DNA from: Amycolatopsis sp. NBC_00345
GTDB lineage: Bacteria; Actinomycetota; Actinomycetes; Mycobacteriales; Pseudonocardiaceae
Assembly: GCF_036116635.1 (NCBI RefSeq)
Contig: NZ_CP107995.1
Coordinates: 9,238,001 to 9,302,000 of the forward strand
DNA: 64,000 bases
Reading direction: 5' to 3'
Position 1 is the stretch's first letter, and every line of letters begins with the position of its first letter. A program made the translations under genes and the position numbers. The notes beneath the pieces are model-generated. The model saw only the letters and a list, made by a program, of their open reading frames with translations, was not told the origin of the DNA and made no database searches. Of the stretch, positions 34,854-42,843 are shown one piece after another.

Positions 34854-34940
34854 CAGAGAATCTTGGCCGGTCGACGGTCACCCTCGGTAGGCGGGTTGGT
34901 CCGTCTGCGTCGCGGTGGGTGACCGGGGGACAATGGCGCG

Positions 34941-35804
34941 GTGACTGAGCACCCCAGCTACGGCGACGGGCTCGCCGTCGTGACCGTGACGTACTTCCCC
35001 GGCGAGACCCTCGAGAAGTTCCTCGACACGCTCGAAAAGGCGACCGACCGCGAGGTCAAGGTCGTCGTCGCCGACAACGCGTCCACGGACGGCGCGCCGG
35101 AGCGGGCGGCGGAGCGCGAGAACGTGCAGCTGGTCAGCATCGGCGAGAACGTCGGCTACGGGACGGCCGCCAACCGCGGCGTCGCGGCGCTCGACGACAG
35201 CTACGGCTGGATCGTCGTCGTGAACCCGGACCTCGAGTGGGAGCCCGGATCGCTCGACGCGCTGCTGGAGGTCGCGAAGCGGTGGCCGCGCGGGGGCGCG
35301 TTCGGGCCGCTCATCCACGACCTCGACGGCACCGTCTACCCGTCCGCGCGGCTGCTGCCGTCGTTCGGCCGCGGGATCGGGCACGCCGTGTTCGCGAAGG
35401 TCTGGCCGGGCAACCCCTGGACGCGCCAGTACCGCCAGGAGACCGGCACCCCCGTCGAGCGCACGTCCGGCTGGCTGTCCGGCTCGTGCCAGCTGCTCCG
35501 GCGCGAGGCGTTCGACTCCGTCGGGGGCTTCGACACGCGCTACTTCATGTACTTCGAGGACGTCGACCTCGGCGACCGCCTCACGAAGGCCGGCTGGCTG
35601 AACGTCTACGCGCCGTCCTCCAGCGTGATGCACATCGGCGGCCACTCCACGGCGCGCGCGTCCGCGAAGATGCTGCGCGCGCACCACGCCAGCGCCTACC
35701 GCTACCTCGCCGACCGGCACCAGGGCTTGCGCTGGAAGCCGGTGCTGGCCGCGGTGAAGCTGGGCCTGGCCCTGCGCGTCAAGCTGGAGACCCGCAAGGG
35801 CTGA
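34941..35804 (+). CDS. wbbL: WbbL-type rhamnosyltransferase (GT2)
   Basis: 287 residues. GLAVVTVTYFPGETLEKFLD, VVVADNASTDGAPE, VVVNPDLEWEPGSL and YFMYFEDVDLGDRLTKAGW give the GT2 rhamnosyltransferase pattern. In mycobacteria WbbL adds L-rhamnose to decaprenyl-PP-GlcNAc, making the linker between peptidoglycan and arabinogalactan. The gene order (rfbD, wbbL, guanylyltransferase) is the same as in M. tuberculosis apart from inserted genes, which supports this assignment. GTG 34941 with GACAAT six bases upstream suggests a leaderless mRNA. Confidence 0.88.
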   Translation: MTEHPSYGDGLAVVTVTYFPGETLEKFLDTLEKATDREVKVVVADNASTDGAPERAAERENVQLVSIGENVGYGTAANRGVAALDDSYGWIVVVNPDLEWEPGSLDALLEVAKRWPRGGAFGPLIHDLDGTVYPSARLLPSFGRGIGHAVFAKVWPGNPWTRQYRQETGTPVERTSGWLSGSCQLLRREAFDSVGGFDTRYFMYFEDVDLGDRLTKAGWLNVYAPSSSVMHIGGHSTARASAKMLRAHHASAYRYLADRHQGLRWKPVLAAVKLGLALRVKLETRKG

Positions 35805-35848
35805 CGGTCACCACGACTCGGCGATCACGGGGCCGGTTCGCATTCGGC

Positions 35849-35888
35849 GGGGTCAAGCGGCTCGGTGAGCACCGAGCCGCTTGACCCC
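35849..35888 (+). terminator. 18-bp-stem terminator behind wbbL
   Basis: GGGGTCAAGCGGCTCGGT (35849-35866) pairs perfectly with 35871-35888 around a four-base loop, 44 bp after the wbbL stop. Confidence 0.9.
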
Positions 35889-35928
35889 GAGCACACGCGG
35901 GCCAAGCCGATCACCGTTCTGCCCGGCC

Positions 35929-36131
35929 GAAATCAAGTCTGACGATCACCGGGCCGGAGCGTGTCCGGCTGAAATCAAGTCCGGCAATCGCCGGGCCGGA
36001 GCGTGTCCGGCCCGGCGAGGTGGCCGGCTTGCTTTCTACCCGTCGGGCCGAGCGAGCGGCCGTCTTTGCTTTCGGCCGGGCGGGCCGAGTGAAGCGGCCG
36101 GGTTTGCTTTCGGCCCGTCAGGCCGGGTGAG
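35929..36131 (+). repeat. Two families of intergenic tandem repeats
   Basis: A 42-bp unit starting GAAATCAAGTC occurs twice (35929-35970 and 35971-36012) with four differences. It is followed by about three copies of a ~37-bp unit containing TTTGCTTTCGGCC (36020-36055, 36056-36093, 36094-36131). The stretch fills the gap between wbbL and the convergent hypothetical gene; no gene is visible in it. Confidence 0.85.
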
Positions 36132-36146
36132 GGTGGCTGGGCCGGC

Positions 36147-36593
36147 TCACAGCCCGTCGAGGCGGCGGGACAGGTTCGAGCGGCCGTTGTTCTGCTTGAC
36201 CGTCGGGACCAGCCCGGTCAGCTCCTCCTCGGTCGGCTCGCGGAGCGGGCTGGGGACAGGCCTGGCCTGCGGCCGCGGCACCAGCGGCGTGGTGACCTGC
36301 TGCGCCGCCACCGGCTGCGGCTTGGTGTCCTGCTCGGCGGAGCCGCCCGGCACTTCCAGCGGTGTGGTCGGGTTGTAGCCGGACAGCGGGTGGTCGTTCT
36401 CCTCGATCAGCGACGCCGGCAGCTGCGTCGTCGTGTCGGGGTCCTGCTGGTCCAGCCCGGCGACCACGGCTCTGGCGATCTGCTGGGTATTGGAGGCGTC
36501 CATCGGTGACGTCATGTTGTCCGGCGTCACCACGAAGGCGCCGCGGGAACGAGCACGTGCGAGCAAGGCGTCCGCGCGATCGCGGGGGTCCAT
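36147..36593 (-). CDS. Hypothetical protein, polar and Pro/Thr-rich
   Basis: 148 residues starting MDPRDRADALLARARSRGAF; GAGG lies six bases before ATG 36593. The first ~30 residues (LARARSRGAFVVTPDNMTSPMDASNTQQIARAVV) look conserved and ordered. The rest is disordered, rich in Pro, Gln and Thr, ending NNGRSNLSRRLDGL. No membrane helix or known domain. It is divergent from the guanylyltransferase gene with a 141-bp gap. Function unknown. Confidence 0.7.
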   Translation of the reverse strand: MDPRDRADALLARARSRGAFVVTPDNMTSPMDASNTQQIARAVVAGLDQQDPDTTTQLPASLIEENDHPLSGYNPTTPLEVPGGSAEQDTKPQPVAAQQVTTPLVPRPQARPVPSPLREPTEEELTGLVPTVKQNNGRSNLSRRLDGL

Positions 36594-36734
36594 CCCCTCG
36601 GCCTCCCGACTGACCCGGGGCCCTCTGGGGAAAGGCCCACCTGTTTCCTGTCTAGGGTAGGCCCTCGGAGCCCGAGCCGTCAGGGTTTCCCACGGCTTGT
36701 CGCTGAGCGGCGCGTGATAAAAGAGGAGTTTTCT

Positions 36735-37814
36735 GTGACGTCCGAGCTCGAAGTCGACGCCGTCGTGCTGGTCGGGGGCAAGGGCACCCGCCTGCGGCCG
36801 CTCACCCTGTCCGCGCCGAAGCCGATGCTGCCGACGGCAGGGGCCCCCTACCTGAGTCACCTGTTCTCGCGTATCCGCGCGGCCGGGATCCGCCACGTCG
36901 TGCTCGGCACGTCGTACCGCGCCGAGGTGTTCGAGGAGTACTTCGGCGACGGGTCCGCCCTCGGCCTGGAGCTGGAGTACGTCGTCGAGGACGAGCCGCT
37001 GGACACCGGTGGCGCGATCCGCAACGTCTACGACCGGCTCCGCGCCGAGCACGCGATCATCTTCAACGGCGACATCCTGTCCGGCGCCGATCTGCGCGAA
37101 CAGCTGCAGACCCATGTGGACTCCGGCGCCGACGTCACCCTGCACCTGCAGCGAGTGCCCGACCCCAGCCGGTTCGGCTCGGTGCCCACCGACGCCGACG
37201 GCCGCGTCCAGGCCTTCCTGGAGAAGACGCCGAACCCGCCGACCGACCAGATCAACGCCGGCTGCTACGTGTTCCGCCGCTCAGTGGTCGAGACCATTCC
37301 GACGGGACGGCGCGTCTCCGTGGAGCGCGAGACATTCCCAGGCCTGCTCTCGGACGGCGCCCACCTGCACGGTTTCGTCGACTCGTCGTACTGGCTCGAC
37401 GTCGGCACACCCGATGCGTTCGTGCGGGGCAGCGCCGACCTGGTGCGCGGCATCGCGCCGACGTCCGCGCTGCCCGGCCCGATCGGCGAGTCGCTGGTAC
37501 TGGACGGCGCGCGGGTCGCGGACACGGCCGTCGTCTCGGGCGGCTCGACGATCGGCGCGAAGGCCGTGGTGGCTTCGGGCGCGACGGTGACCGGCTCGGT
37601 GCTGTTCGACGACGCCGTGGTCGCGGAAGGGGCCACTGTGGAGCGTTCGGTGCTGGGCCGCGGCGCGCGCGTCGGCGAGGGCGCAGTGCTGCGCGGCGTG
37701 GTACTCGGCGACGGCGCGACGGTCGGCGCGGGCTGCGAACTGCTCGACGGCGCCCGCGTCTGGCCCGGCATCACCCTGCCCGACGGCGGCATCCGCTTCT
37801 CGAGCGACGCCTAA
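36735..37814 (+). CDS. manB: Mannose-1-phosphate guanylyltransferase-type NDP-sugar pyrophosphorylase
   Basis: 359 residues. AVVLVGGKGTRLRPLTLSAP is the nucleotidyltransferase signature with the activator/phosphate loop; IIFNGDIL has the metal-binding Asp, and FLEKTPNPPTDQINAGCYVF the sugar site. A left-handed beta-helix of hexapeptide repeats follows from ~residue 255. It makes GDP-mannose from mannose-1-P and GTP, the donor for polyprenyl-P-mannose used by GT87-type enzymes. The same gene follows wbbL in M. tuberculosis, where it is annotated manB. GTG 36735 was chosen for AAGAGGAG six bases upstream. Confidence 0.9.
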   Translation: MTSELEVDAVVLVGGKGTRLRPLTLSAPKPMLPTAGAPYLSHLFSRIRAAGIRHVVLGTSYRAEVFEEYFGDGSALGLELEYVVEDEPLDTGGAIRNVYDRLRAEHAIIFNGDILSGADLREQLQTHVDSGADVTLHLQRVPDPSRFGSVPTDADGRVQAFLEKTPNPPTDQINAGCYVFRRSVVETIPTGRRVSVERETFPGLLSDGAHLHGFVDSSYWLDVGTPDAFVRGSADLVRGIAPTSALPGPIGESLVLDGARVADTAVVSGGSTIGAKAVVASGATVTGSVLFDDAVVAEGATVERSVLGRGARVGEGAVLRGVVLGDGATVGAGCELLDGARVWPGITLPDGGIRFSSDA

Positions 37815-37816
37815 CC

Positions 37817-38710
37817 ATGCTGTGGCGGCCGCCTTTCACGCTGGACCCGGGCTCCGTGCTCGGGCCGCTCAGCCGTGGGCGCGGCTCGCTGAACTTCCAG
37901 CGCGACCGTGGCGTGTGGTGGCTGGCGGCGAACACGCCCGCCGGCCCGGGCACGCTCGCGCTGCTGCACCGCCCGGACGGCGACATCGATGCCGAGGCCT
38001 GGGGCGACGGCGCGGATTTCCTGCTCGACGGCGTCCCGTCCCTGCTCGGCGCCGACGATGACGACACGGGTTTCGTCGCGCACCACGAGGTGGTCGCCGA
38101 GGCCCGCCGCCGTTCCCCGGGCCTGCGCCTCGGCGCGACGGGCCGGGTGTGGGACTCGCTGGTTCTTGCGGTGCTGGAGCAGAAGGTGACGAGCCCGGAG
38201 GCCCTGCGCTCGTGGTCCGAGCTGTGCCGGTGGTTCGGCACGCGCGCGCCGGGCCCGGGGCCGGACCGCCTGCGCGTGCCGCCGACCCCGGTCGCGATCC
38301 GGTCCATCGTGGACTGGAACTGGCACCGCATCGGCGTGGACCTGAAACGCCGCACGGCGCTGATCAACGCCGCGCGCGTGGCACCCCGGCTGGAGGAAGC
38401 GGTGGCGCTGCGGGGCGCCGCCGGGCGGGCGCTGCTGCGGAAGGTCCCGGGCATCGGCGTCTGGACCGCGTCGGAGATCGCGCAACGCGCCTGGGGCGAC
38501 CCGGACGCGGTCAGCTTCGGCGACTACAACATCTCGTCGGTGGTCGGCCACACCCTGATCGGCCGGAAGACCGACGACGCTGGCATGGCGGAACTGCTGG
38601 CGCCCTACGCGCCGCAACGCCAGCGCGCCATCCGCTACTTGGAGGCCACCGGCGCGCGCAAACCCCGCTTCGGCCCGCGCATCGAACTCCGCGACTACCG
38701 CGCGATGTGA
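37817..38710 (+). CDS. AlkA-type DNA-3-methyladenine glycosylase (HhH-GPD)
   Basis: 297 residues. The helix-hairpin-helix LLRKVPGIGVWTASEIAQRA followed by DAVSFGDYNI, whose Asp is the catalytic position, identifies the HhH-GPD superfamily. An N-terminal beta domain (residues ~1-90) resembles AlkA. It removes alkylated bases to start base-excision repair. ATG 37817 follows the guanylyltransferase stop by two bases, so the genes are co-transcribed although functionally unrelated. Confidence 0.88.
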   Translation: MLWRPPFTLDPGSVLGPLSRGRGSLNFQRDRGVWWLAANTPAGPGTLALLHRPDGDIDAEAWGDGADFLLDGVPSLLGADDDDTGFVAHHEVVAEARRRSPGLRLGATGRVWDSLVLAVLEQKVTSPEALRSWSELCRWFGTRAPGPGPDRLRVPPTPVAIRSIVDWNWHRIGVDLKRRTALINAARVAPRLEEAVALRGAAGRALLRKVPGIGVWTASEIAQRAWGDPDAVSFGDYNISSVVGHTLIGRKTDDAGMAELLAPYAPQRQRAIRYLEATGARKPRFGPRIELRDYRAM

Positions 38711-38756
38711 GCCTCCGCGCTGGGTTTGGCGCTTGGTCATTGGCGGTTGACGACGG

Positions 38757-38945
38757 TGCTTAGCGTTTAGCGCACGGTGCTTGGCGCTTGGCGCTTGGCG
38801 AACGTCGCTTGGTGCTTGGTGCTTGGTGCTTGGTGAACGATGCTCGGCACTCGGCACTCGGCACTCGGCACTCGGCACTCGGCGCGTGGTTCGTGGTGCT
38901 TGGCGAACGGTGCTTGCAGATTGGTGCTTGGCGAACGGGCGCTTG
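38757..38945. repeat. Heptanucleotide repeat tract
   Basis: A gap of ~300 bp without a gene is filled with 7-bp units. TGCTTGG and CGCTTGG words recur at 38779-38835. CGGCACT occurs five times in a row near 38844-38882, and further TGCTTGG words continue to 38945. Because seven is not a multiple of three, all frames are open for long stretches, producing spurious repetitive ORFs. Confidence 0.9.
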
Positions 38946-39013
38946 ATGCTCGGTGATTCGGTGGCTCAGCGGGGTTGCCGGCGCCTGACCCAGTGGGGTT
39001 GTTGCTGGTCGGC

Positions 39014-39658
39014 TCAGTGGGGCTGCTGTGGGGAGTGCGGCCCTTGGTCCGGGGGCGGGAATTGCTGGTGACCCGGCTGCGGGGCTTGCGGCTGACCGGG
39101 CTGTTGGCCCGGCAATGGGGCCTGCGGCTGGCCGGGCTGTTGGCCTGGCTGTGGGGCCTGCGACTGACCTGGCTGCTGGCCCGGCTGCGAGGCCTGTGGC
39201 TGCCCGGGCTGCTGGCCCGGCTGGAAGGCCTGCGGCTGGTTGGGCTGCTGGCCTGATTGTGCGGATTGTTGTTGGCCTGGCTGCGGGGGCTGCTGCTGGC
39301 CGGGCTGCGGTTGGCCGTATTGCTGCGACCCGGCCGGCGGTTGGCCGAACTGTTGTTGCCCGCCCTGTGGCTGAGGGAACTGCTGCTGTCCGCCGGGGGC
39401 TTGGCCGTACTGCGGTGGCTGACCGGGCTGCGCATACTGCTGCGGCTGACCGGACGGCGGCTGGCCCGGGTACTGCTGCTGCCCCGGGTATTGCTGCTGC
39501 GGGGGATAACCGGGCTGCGAACCGGGGTACTGCTGAGGAGGGAGCGGCGGCTGCGGGGTCGATTTGTTTGCCTTGACGATCCTCAGCACCACGACAATCG
39601 CCAGCGCGATCACCGCCAGGGCTGGAACGACAACAATAACGAGATGGCCCAAAGCCAT
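39014..39658 (-). CDS. Membrane-anchored Pro/Gln/Gly-rich repeat protein (second of pair)
   Basis: 214 residues from ATG 39658, with AAGAGGAG upstream. One N-terminal membrane helix (HLVIVVVPALAVIALAIVVV) is followed by a short basic stretch and ~165 residues of Pro, Gln and Gly. The last third is a tandem repeat of QPGQQPGQPQA-like 11-mers. The N-out/C-in orientation implied by the basic residues after the helix would put the tail in the cytoplasm. It lies directly downstream of a similar protein and a GntR regulator. Function unknown. Confidence 0.8.
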   Translation of the reverse strand: MALGHLVIVVVPALAVIALAIVVVLRIVKANKSTPQPPLPPQQYPGSQPGYPPQQQYPGQQQYPGQPPSGQPQQYAQPGQPPQYGQAPGGQQQFPQPQGGQQQFGQPPAGSQQYGQPQPGQQQPPQPGQQQSAQSGQQPNQPQAFQPGQQPGQPQASQPGQQPGQSQAPQPGQQPGQPQAPLPGQQPGQPQAPQPGHQQFPPPDQGPHSPQQPH

Positions 39659-39772
39659 GACTCCTCTTCTCACTTCCCGGAAACGAACGGGGACTGCGGT
39701 GGGGTGTTGATACTCAGGCTGCACCGTTTGCCGACTTGGTGCCTGTCGGCCCGACGGTGGCTGATCAGTTGC

Positions 39773-40276
39773 CTATTGCCCTGGCGGTTGCTGACCGGAT
39801 GGCGGCTGGTCCGCTGTCTGCTGATCCGGGCCCGGTGCCGTCGGGTAGCCCGGCATGCCTTGTTGTTGCGGCCAGAACGGCTGCTGCGGCGGAAACGGCT
39901 GTTGCGAAGGAAAGGGCTGCTGTGGCGGAACGGGTTGTTGCGGTGGGAACCCTTGCTGTCCCGGGAACCCTTGTTGCCCCGGAGGCCCTTGCGGCGGGCT
40001 GAAGCCTTGCGGCGGTGGGAATCCCTGCGGCGGAGGAAACCCTTGTGGCGGTGGAAACCCCTGTGATGGTGGAGACCCTTGTGGCGCCGAACCAAACCCC
40101 GGCTGCCCAGTCGGGCCGCCGGGTGGTGGTGGGTATCCGGGCCCGCCCTGCCACGGCGGGCCCGGGTGGCGCCGGCGGGCGGATTTCCGCGTTGCCACCA
40201 CGACCGCCGTCACGATGCCGGCCACGGCCAGCAGGAGTAGCAGGACCAGCACGTGCCCCGGCTGAATCGCGTTCAC
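39773..40276 (-). CDS. Membrane-anchored Pro/Gln-rich repeat protein (first of pair)
   Basis: 167 residues from GTG 40276. One membrane helix (HVLVLLLLLAVAGIVTAVVV) is followed by the basic stretch TRKSARRRH, then Pro/Gly/Gln repeats of the types GFPPPQ and PFPPQQ. Composition and layout match the next gene, so the two are paralogues. The GntR gene ends 43 bp upstream. The ribosome-binding site GAGG is 11 bases before the GTG. Confidence 0.8.
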   Translation of the reverse strand: MNAIQPGHVLVLLLLLAVAGIVTAVVVATRKSARRRHPGPPWQGGPGYPPPPGGPTGQPGFGSAPQGSPPSQGFPPPQGFPPPQGFPPPQGFSPPQGPPGQQGFPGQQGFPPQQPVPPQQPFPSQQPFPPQQPFWPQQQGMPGYPTAPGPDQQTADQPPSGQQPPGQ

Positions 40277-40319
40277 GGAATGAGCACCTCATCTCCCCGA
40301 GAGGCCCATCGTAGGGGCC

Positions 40320-40682
40320 TCAGCCCAGTGCCGCCTTCGCGATGGCCAAGGCTTCGGCCGGGGAGAGGCCGAGGCGGCGGGTCACGGCGGCGTACTCCTG
40401 GGCCGCTTCGCGGGCGCGGGAGCGGGTTTCGTCGCCCGTCGAGCCGACGAAACTGCCTGCGCGGCCACGGGTTTCGATCAGGCCTGCCTCTTCCAGCTCA
40501 CGGTAGGCGCGGGCGACGGTGTTGGGCGCGACGCCCAGGTCGGCCGCCAGCCGGCGCACCGTGGGCAGCTTGGTGCCGACCGGCAGGGTCCGGTCGTTGA
40601 TCTGAGTGGCGAGCGACGAGCGCACCTGCTCGTACGGCGGCACCGGCGAAGCGCTGTCGAAGCTGACGGTCACCGAGCCCAC
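40320..40682 (-). CDS. GntR-family (YtrA-type) transcriptional regulator
   Basis: 120 residues. The winged helix-turn-helix PYEQVRSSLATQINDRTLPV, TKLPTVRRLAADLGVAPNTV and RAYRELEEAGLIETRGRAGSF is a textbook GntR DNA-binding domain. The short C-terminal part (~45 residues) is the YtrA subfamily size. YtrA regulators usually control adjacent membrane-protein or ABC-transporter genes, so the two Pro/Gln-rich membrane proteins downstream and the 48-residue peptide upstream are likely targets. Confidence 0.9.
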   Translation of the reverse strand: MGSVTVSFDSASPVPPYEQVRSSLATQINDRTLPVGTKLPTVRRLAADLGVAPNTVARAYRELEEAGLIETRGRAGSFVGSTGDETRSRAREAAQEYAAVTRRLGLSPAEALAIAKAALG

Positions 40683-40683
40683 C

Positions 40684-40830
40684 TTAGCGGCGCCGCTGCT
40701 TGCGCAGCCGGATCACGATCGCCACGATCAGCGCCAGGAACGCCAGCCCGAACCCGGCCAGCACCACCCACAGGCTGACGTAACCGCCGTCGCCGGTGTG
40801 GATGTGCGGACGGGTCAGGAACAGGTCCAT
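40684..40830 (-). CDS. 48-residue single-pass membrane peptide
   Basis: An ORF starting MDLFLTRPHIHTGDGGYVSL, with one membrane helix (VVLAGFGLAFLALIVAIVI) and the basic end RLRKQRRR. It ends one base before the GntR start, so the two are co-transcribed. TAGACT seven bases before ATG 40830 indicates a leaderless promoter of its own, overlapping the stop of the Nudix gene. The charge pattern puts the C-terminus inside the cell. Function unknown. Confidence 0.7.
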   Translation of the reverse strand: MDLFLTRPHIHTGDGGYVSLWVVLAGFGLAFLALIVAIVIRLRKQRRR

Positions 40831-40837
40831 GCCATTC

Positions 40838-40843
40838 AGTCTA
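40838..40843 (-). promoter_or_regulatory. -10 element of the 48-residue peptide/GntR operon
   Basis: TAGACT on the minus strand, seven bases before ATG 40830. Its first three bases are the TAG stop of the Nudix gene. No ribosome-binding site lies between. Confidence 0.5.
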
Positions 40844-41482
40844 ACCGGACGAAACGGCCGCCCTCAGCAGTTCGCCCAGATCCTCCGAGCCCGCTGGCAG
40901 AGCGTCCAACGGCCACCAGCGCAGGTCGTCCGACTCGTCGCTGCGCACGGGCTCCGCGCCGGCCGGCGCGCGCACCACGTACCGCACGTCGAAGTGCCGC
41001 GTCGGCAGGCCGAGCGAGCAGGTGACCGGGTGGACGTCCAGGTGCACCGGCCCCGCGTTGATACGCAGGCCCGTCATCCCGGATTCCTCCGTGGCCTCGC
41101 GCAGCGCGGCGCCGACCAGCGACACGTCCGACGGCTCGCAGTGCCCGCCCAGCTGCAGCCACCGCCCGACGCGCGGGTGCAGCGTCAGCAGCACCCGGGT
41201 CCCCGTCGAGTCCAGGACCACGGCCGATGCCGTCAGGTGCCCCGCTTCGCACGAACGCCGACAACTGTCGTCGCGCGACGCGAGGAAGCCGAGGAACGCC
41301 TGCCGCAACGTCTCCTGCGACCTCGACGACGGCGCCCAGGACGTCAGCGCCGCCACGGCATCGGAGTGCACAGCATCCGAAAGCACCGCAGCGCGGTGCG
41401 CAACATCCGACAGAGCAGCGTCTGACTGCACAGGATCTGACTGCACAGCATCTGATTGCACAGCGTCGGCCCGCCCGTTCAC
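40841..41482 (-). CDS. Nudix hydrolase
   Basis: 213 residues. The Nudix box GGHCEPSDVSLVGAALREATEESGM (residues ~115-139) is complete, with the RE-x2-EE metal ligands. The first ~35 residues consist of SDAVQ-like repeats (15-bp DNA units) ahead of the normal domain, so the active enzyme is probably the C-terminal ~160 residues. GTG 41482 overlaps the fbiB stop as GTGA. The substrate could be a nucleotide-containing pyrophosphate; a link to F420 metabolism is only positional. Confidence 0.9.
   Translation of the reverse strand: MNGRADAVQSDAVQSDPVQSDAALSDVAHRAAVLSDAVHSDAVAALTSWAPSSRSQETLRQAFLGFLASRDDSCRRSCEAGHLTASAVVLDSTGTRVLLTLHPRVGRWLQLGGHCEPSDVSLVGAALREATEESGMTGLRINAGPVHLDVHPVTCSLGLPTRHFDVRYVVRAPAGAEPVRSDESDDLRWWPLDALPAGSEDLGELLRAAVSSG
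41421..41465 (-). repeat. 15-bp tandem repeat at the N-terminus of the Nudix gene
   Basis: Three units of TCTGAYTGCACAGNN (41421-41435, 41436-41450, 41451-41465), encoding AVQSD/PVQSD. Degenerate copies continue to about 41370. Confidence 0.85.
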
Positions 41483-42843
41483 AGCTCGACCAGCCCGTCA
41501 CCGGCCGGACGAGGCTCCCGCGCCGGCGGCGGACCACCGGCCGGGTGGCCGACCGCGACCGCGCCCAGCGGCTCCCATCGCTCGTCCAGGCCCAGCGTGG
41601 ACCGTACGAGGTCGGCCGCGAAGATCGTCGAACCGATCCAGCACGAGCCCAGGTCCTCGGCTGCCAGCGCGACCAACAGGCCCTGCACTGCGGCGCCCGC
41701 GGCGACCGTGAACATCGTGTGCTCACAATCGTTCCGGCGCTGGTCGCGGTAGGTGTGCGCGCCCTCGGGCACCAGGAACGGGATGACCACCTCGGGCGCG
41801 TTGTACAGGATGTCGCCGCGCGAGAGTCGCTTCGCGATCTGCTCCTCGGTGAACTCGTCGTCGCCCAGGTCGCCGCGCCAGGAGTCGCGCATCGCGTCCA
41901 GCAGCTTCTTGCGCAGCCCGGCGTCGCGCAGCCAGACGAACCGCACCGGGTGCGTGTGGTGCGGCGCGGGCGCGGTCAGCGCGGACGCGACGGCGCCGCG
42001 CAGCACCTCGGGATCCACCGGCTCGTCACTGAACGAGCGCACCGACCGCCGGTGCGGCACGGCCTCGCGCCGGCCCTGCGCCAGCGCCTCGTTTGTGCCC
42101 AGCCGGAACAGGTCCTCGTCGACGGGCCGGATCAGGTTCCGCGCGGTGGAGCCGTCGTCGGTGAGCGTCAGTCCGCGCACCACGGCCACCGGCAGACTGC
42201 CGAGCTTGCCCTTCACCAGGTCCGCCGCCGCGGCCAGCTCGTCGGCCACGGCGATCTCCGTGACGGCCAGCTCGTTGCCCTGCGAGTCGATCTGCCCGGC
42301 GTACGCGTGCAGCACGCGCAGCCCGGACGAACCGATCGCCGCGTCCGTCTGCCCGACGCGCCACGCCCGGCCCATCGTGTCCGTGATGACCACGGCCACC
42401 TCGACGCCCAGCCGCTCGCGCAGACCGTTCCGCAGCGCCAGCGCGGACGCGTCCGGCTCGGCGGGCAGCAGCGCGACCTCGTCGCCCCGCACGTTCGACG
42501 CGTCGATGCCCGACGCCGCCTGCACGATGCCCAGCGGGTTCTCGGTGATCAGCGTGCGCGCCACCCGCGCGACTACCCGCACGGACTCCTGCTCGATCAG
42601 CTCGCGGCGCGCGGCGTCGCGGGCTTCGGGGTCGCTCGGCACCCGCACGAGCCTGCCCTCGATCTTCGACACGACCTTCGAGGTGACCACCACGACGTCG
42701 CCCGAGCGCAGCCACGGGGCCGCCGCGACGATCGCGCCGGTGAGGTCGTCGCCGGGCCGGAACTCCGGCAGCCCGGGCACCGGCAGGATCTCGACCTTCG
42801 CCGAGGCGTGGTCGGTGAACTCGGACCCGGTGAACTCAGTCAA
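41479..42843 (-). CDS. fbiB: FbiB, coenzyme F420:L-glutamate ligase with FMN-reductase-type domain
   Basis: 454 residues. The N-terminal ~245 residues are the CofE ligase (VVVTSKVVSKIEGRLV, VVITDTMGRAWRVGQTDAAIG, GRRE-linker). The C-terminal ~195 residues are a nitroreductase/FMN-binding fold (RRSVRSFSDEPVDPEVL, CWIGSTIF). In actinobacteria FbiB reduces dehydro-F420-0 and adds glutamates. I start it at TTG 42843, with GGGAG eight bases upstream, overlapping the fbiA stop by 8 bp. Next genes overlap as well, giving a tight operon GNAT-fbiA-fbiB-Nudix. Confidence 0.94.
   Translation of the reverse strand: MTEFTGSEFTDHASAKVEILPVPGLPEFRPGDDLTGAIVAAAPWLRSGDVVVVTSKVVSKIEGRLVRVPSDPEARDAARRELIEQESVRVVARVARTLITENPLGIVQAASGIDASNVRGDEVALLPAEPDASALALRNGLRERLGVEVAVVITDTMGRAWRVGQTDAAIGSSGLRVLHAYAGQIDSQGNELAVTEIAVADELAAAADLVKGKLGSLPVAVVRGLTLTDDGSTARNLIRPVDEDLFRLGTNEALAQGRREAVPHRRSVRSFSDEPVDPEVLRGAVASALTAPAPHHTHPVRFVWLRDAGLRKKLLDAMRDSWRGDLGDDEFTEEQIAKRLSRGDILYNAPEVVIPFLVPEGAHTYRDQRRNDCEHTMFTVAAGAAVQGLLVALAAEDLGSCWIGSTIFAADLVRSTLGLDERWEPLGAVAVGHPAGGPPPAREPRPAGDGLVEL

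Noticed and set aside
38757..39013. Heptamer tract considered as a CRISPR array
   Set aside because: Units are 7 bp and contiguous, with no 28-37-bp repeats, unique spacers or cas genes.
38767..39435. Long Ser/His/Gln-rich minus-strand ORF across the heptamer tract
   Set aside because: It is produced by period-7 repeats, lacks a start signal and conflicts with the better-supported membrane protein at 39014-39658.
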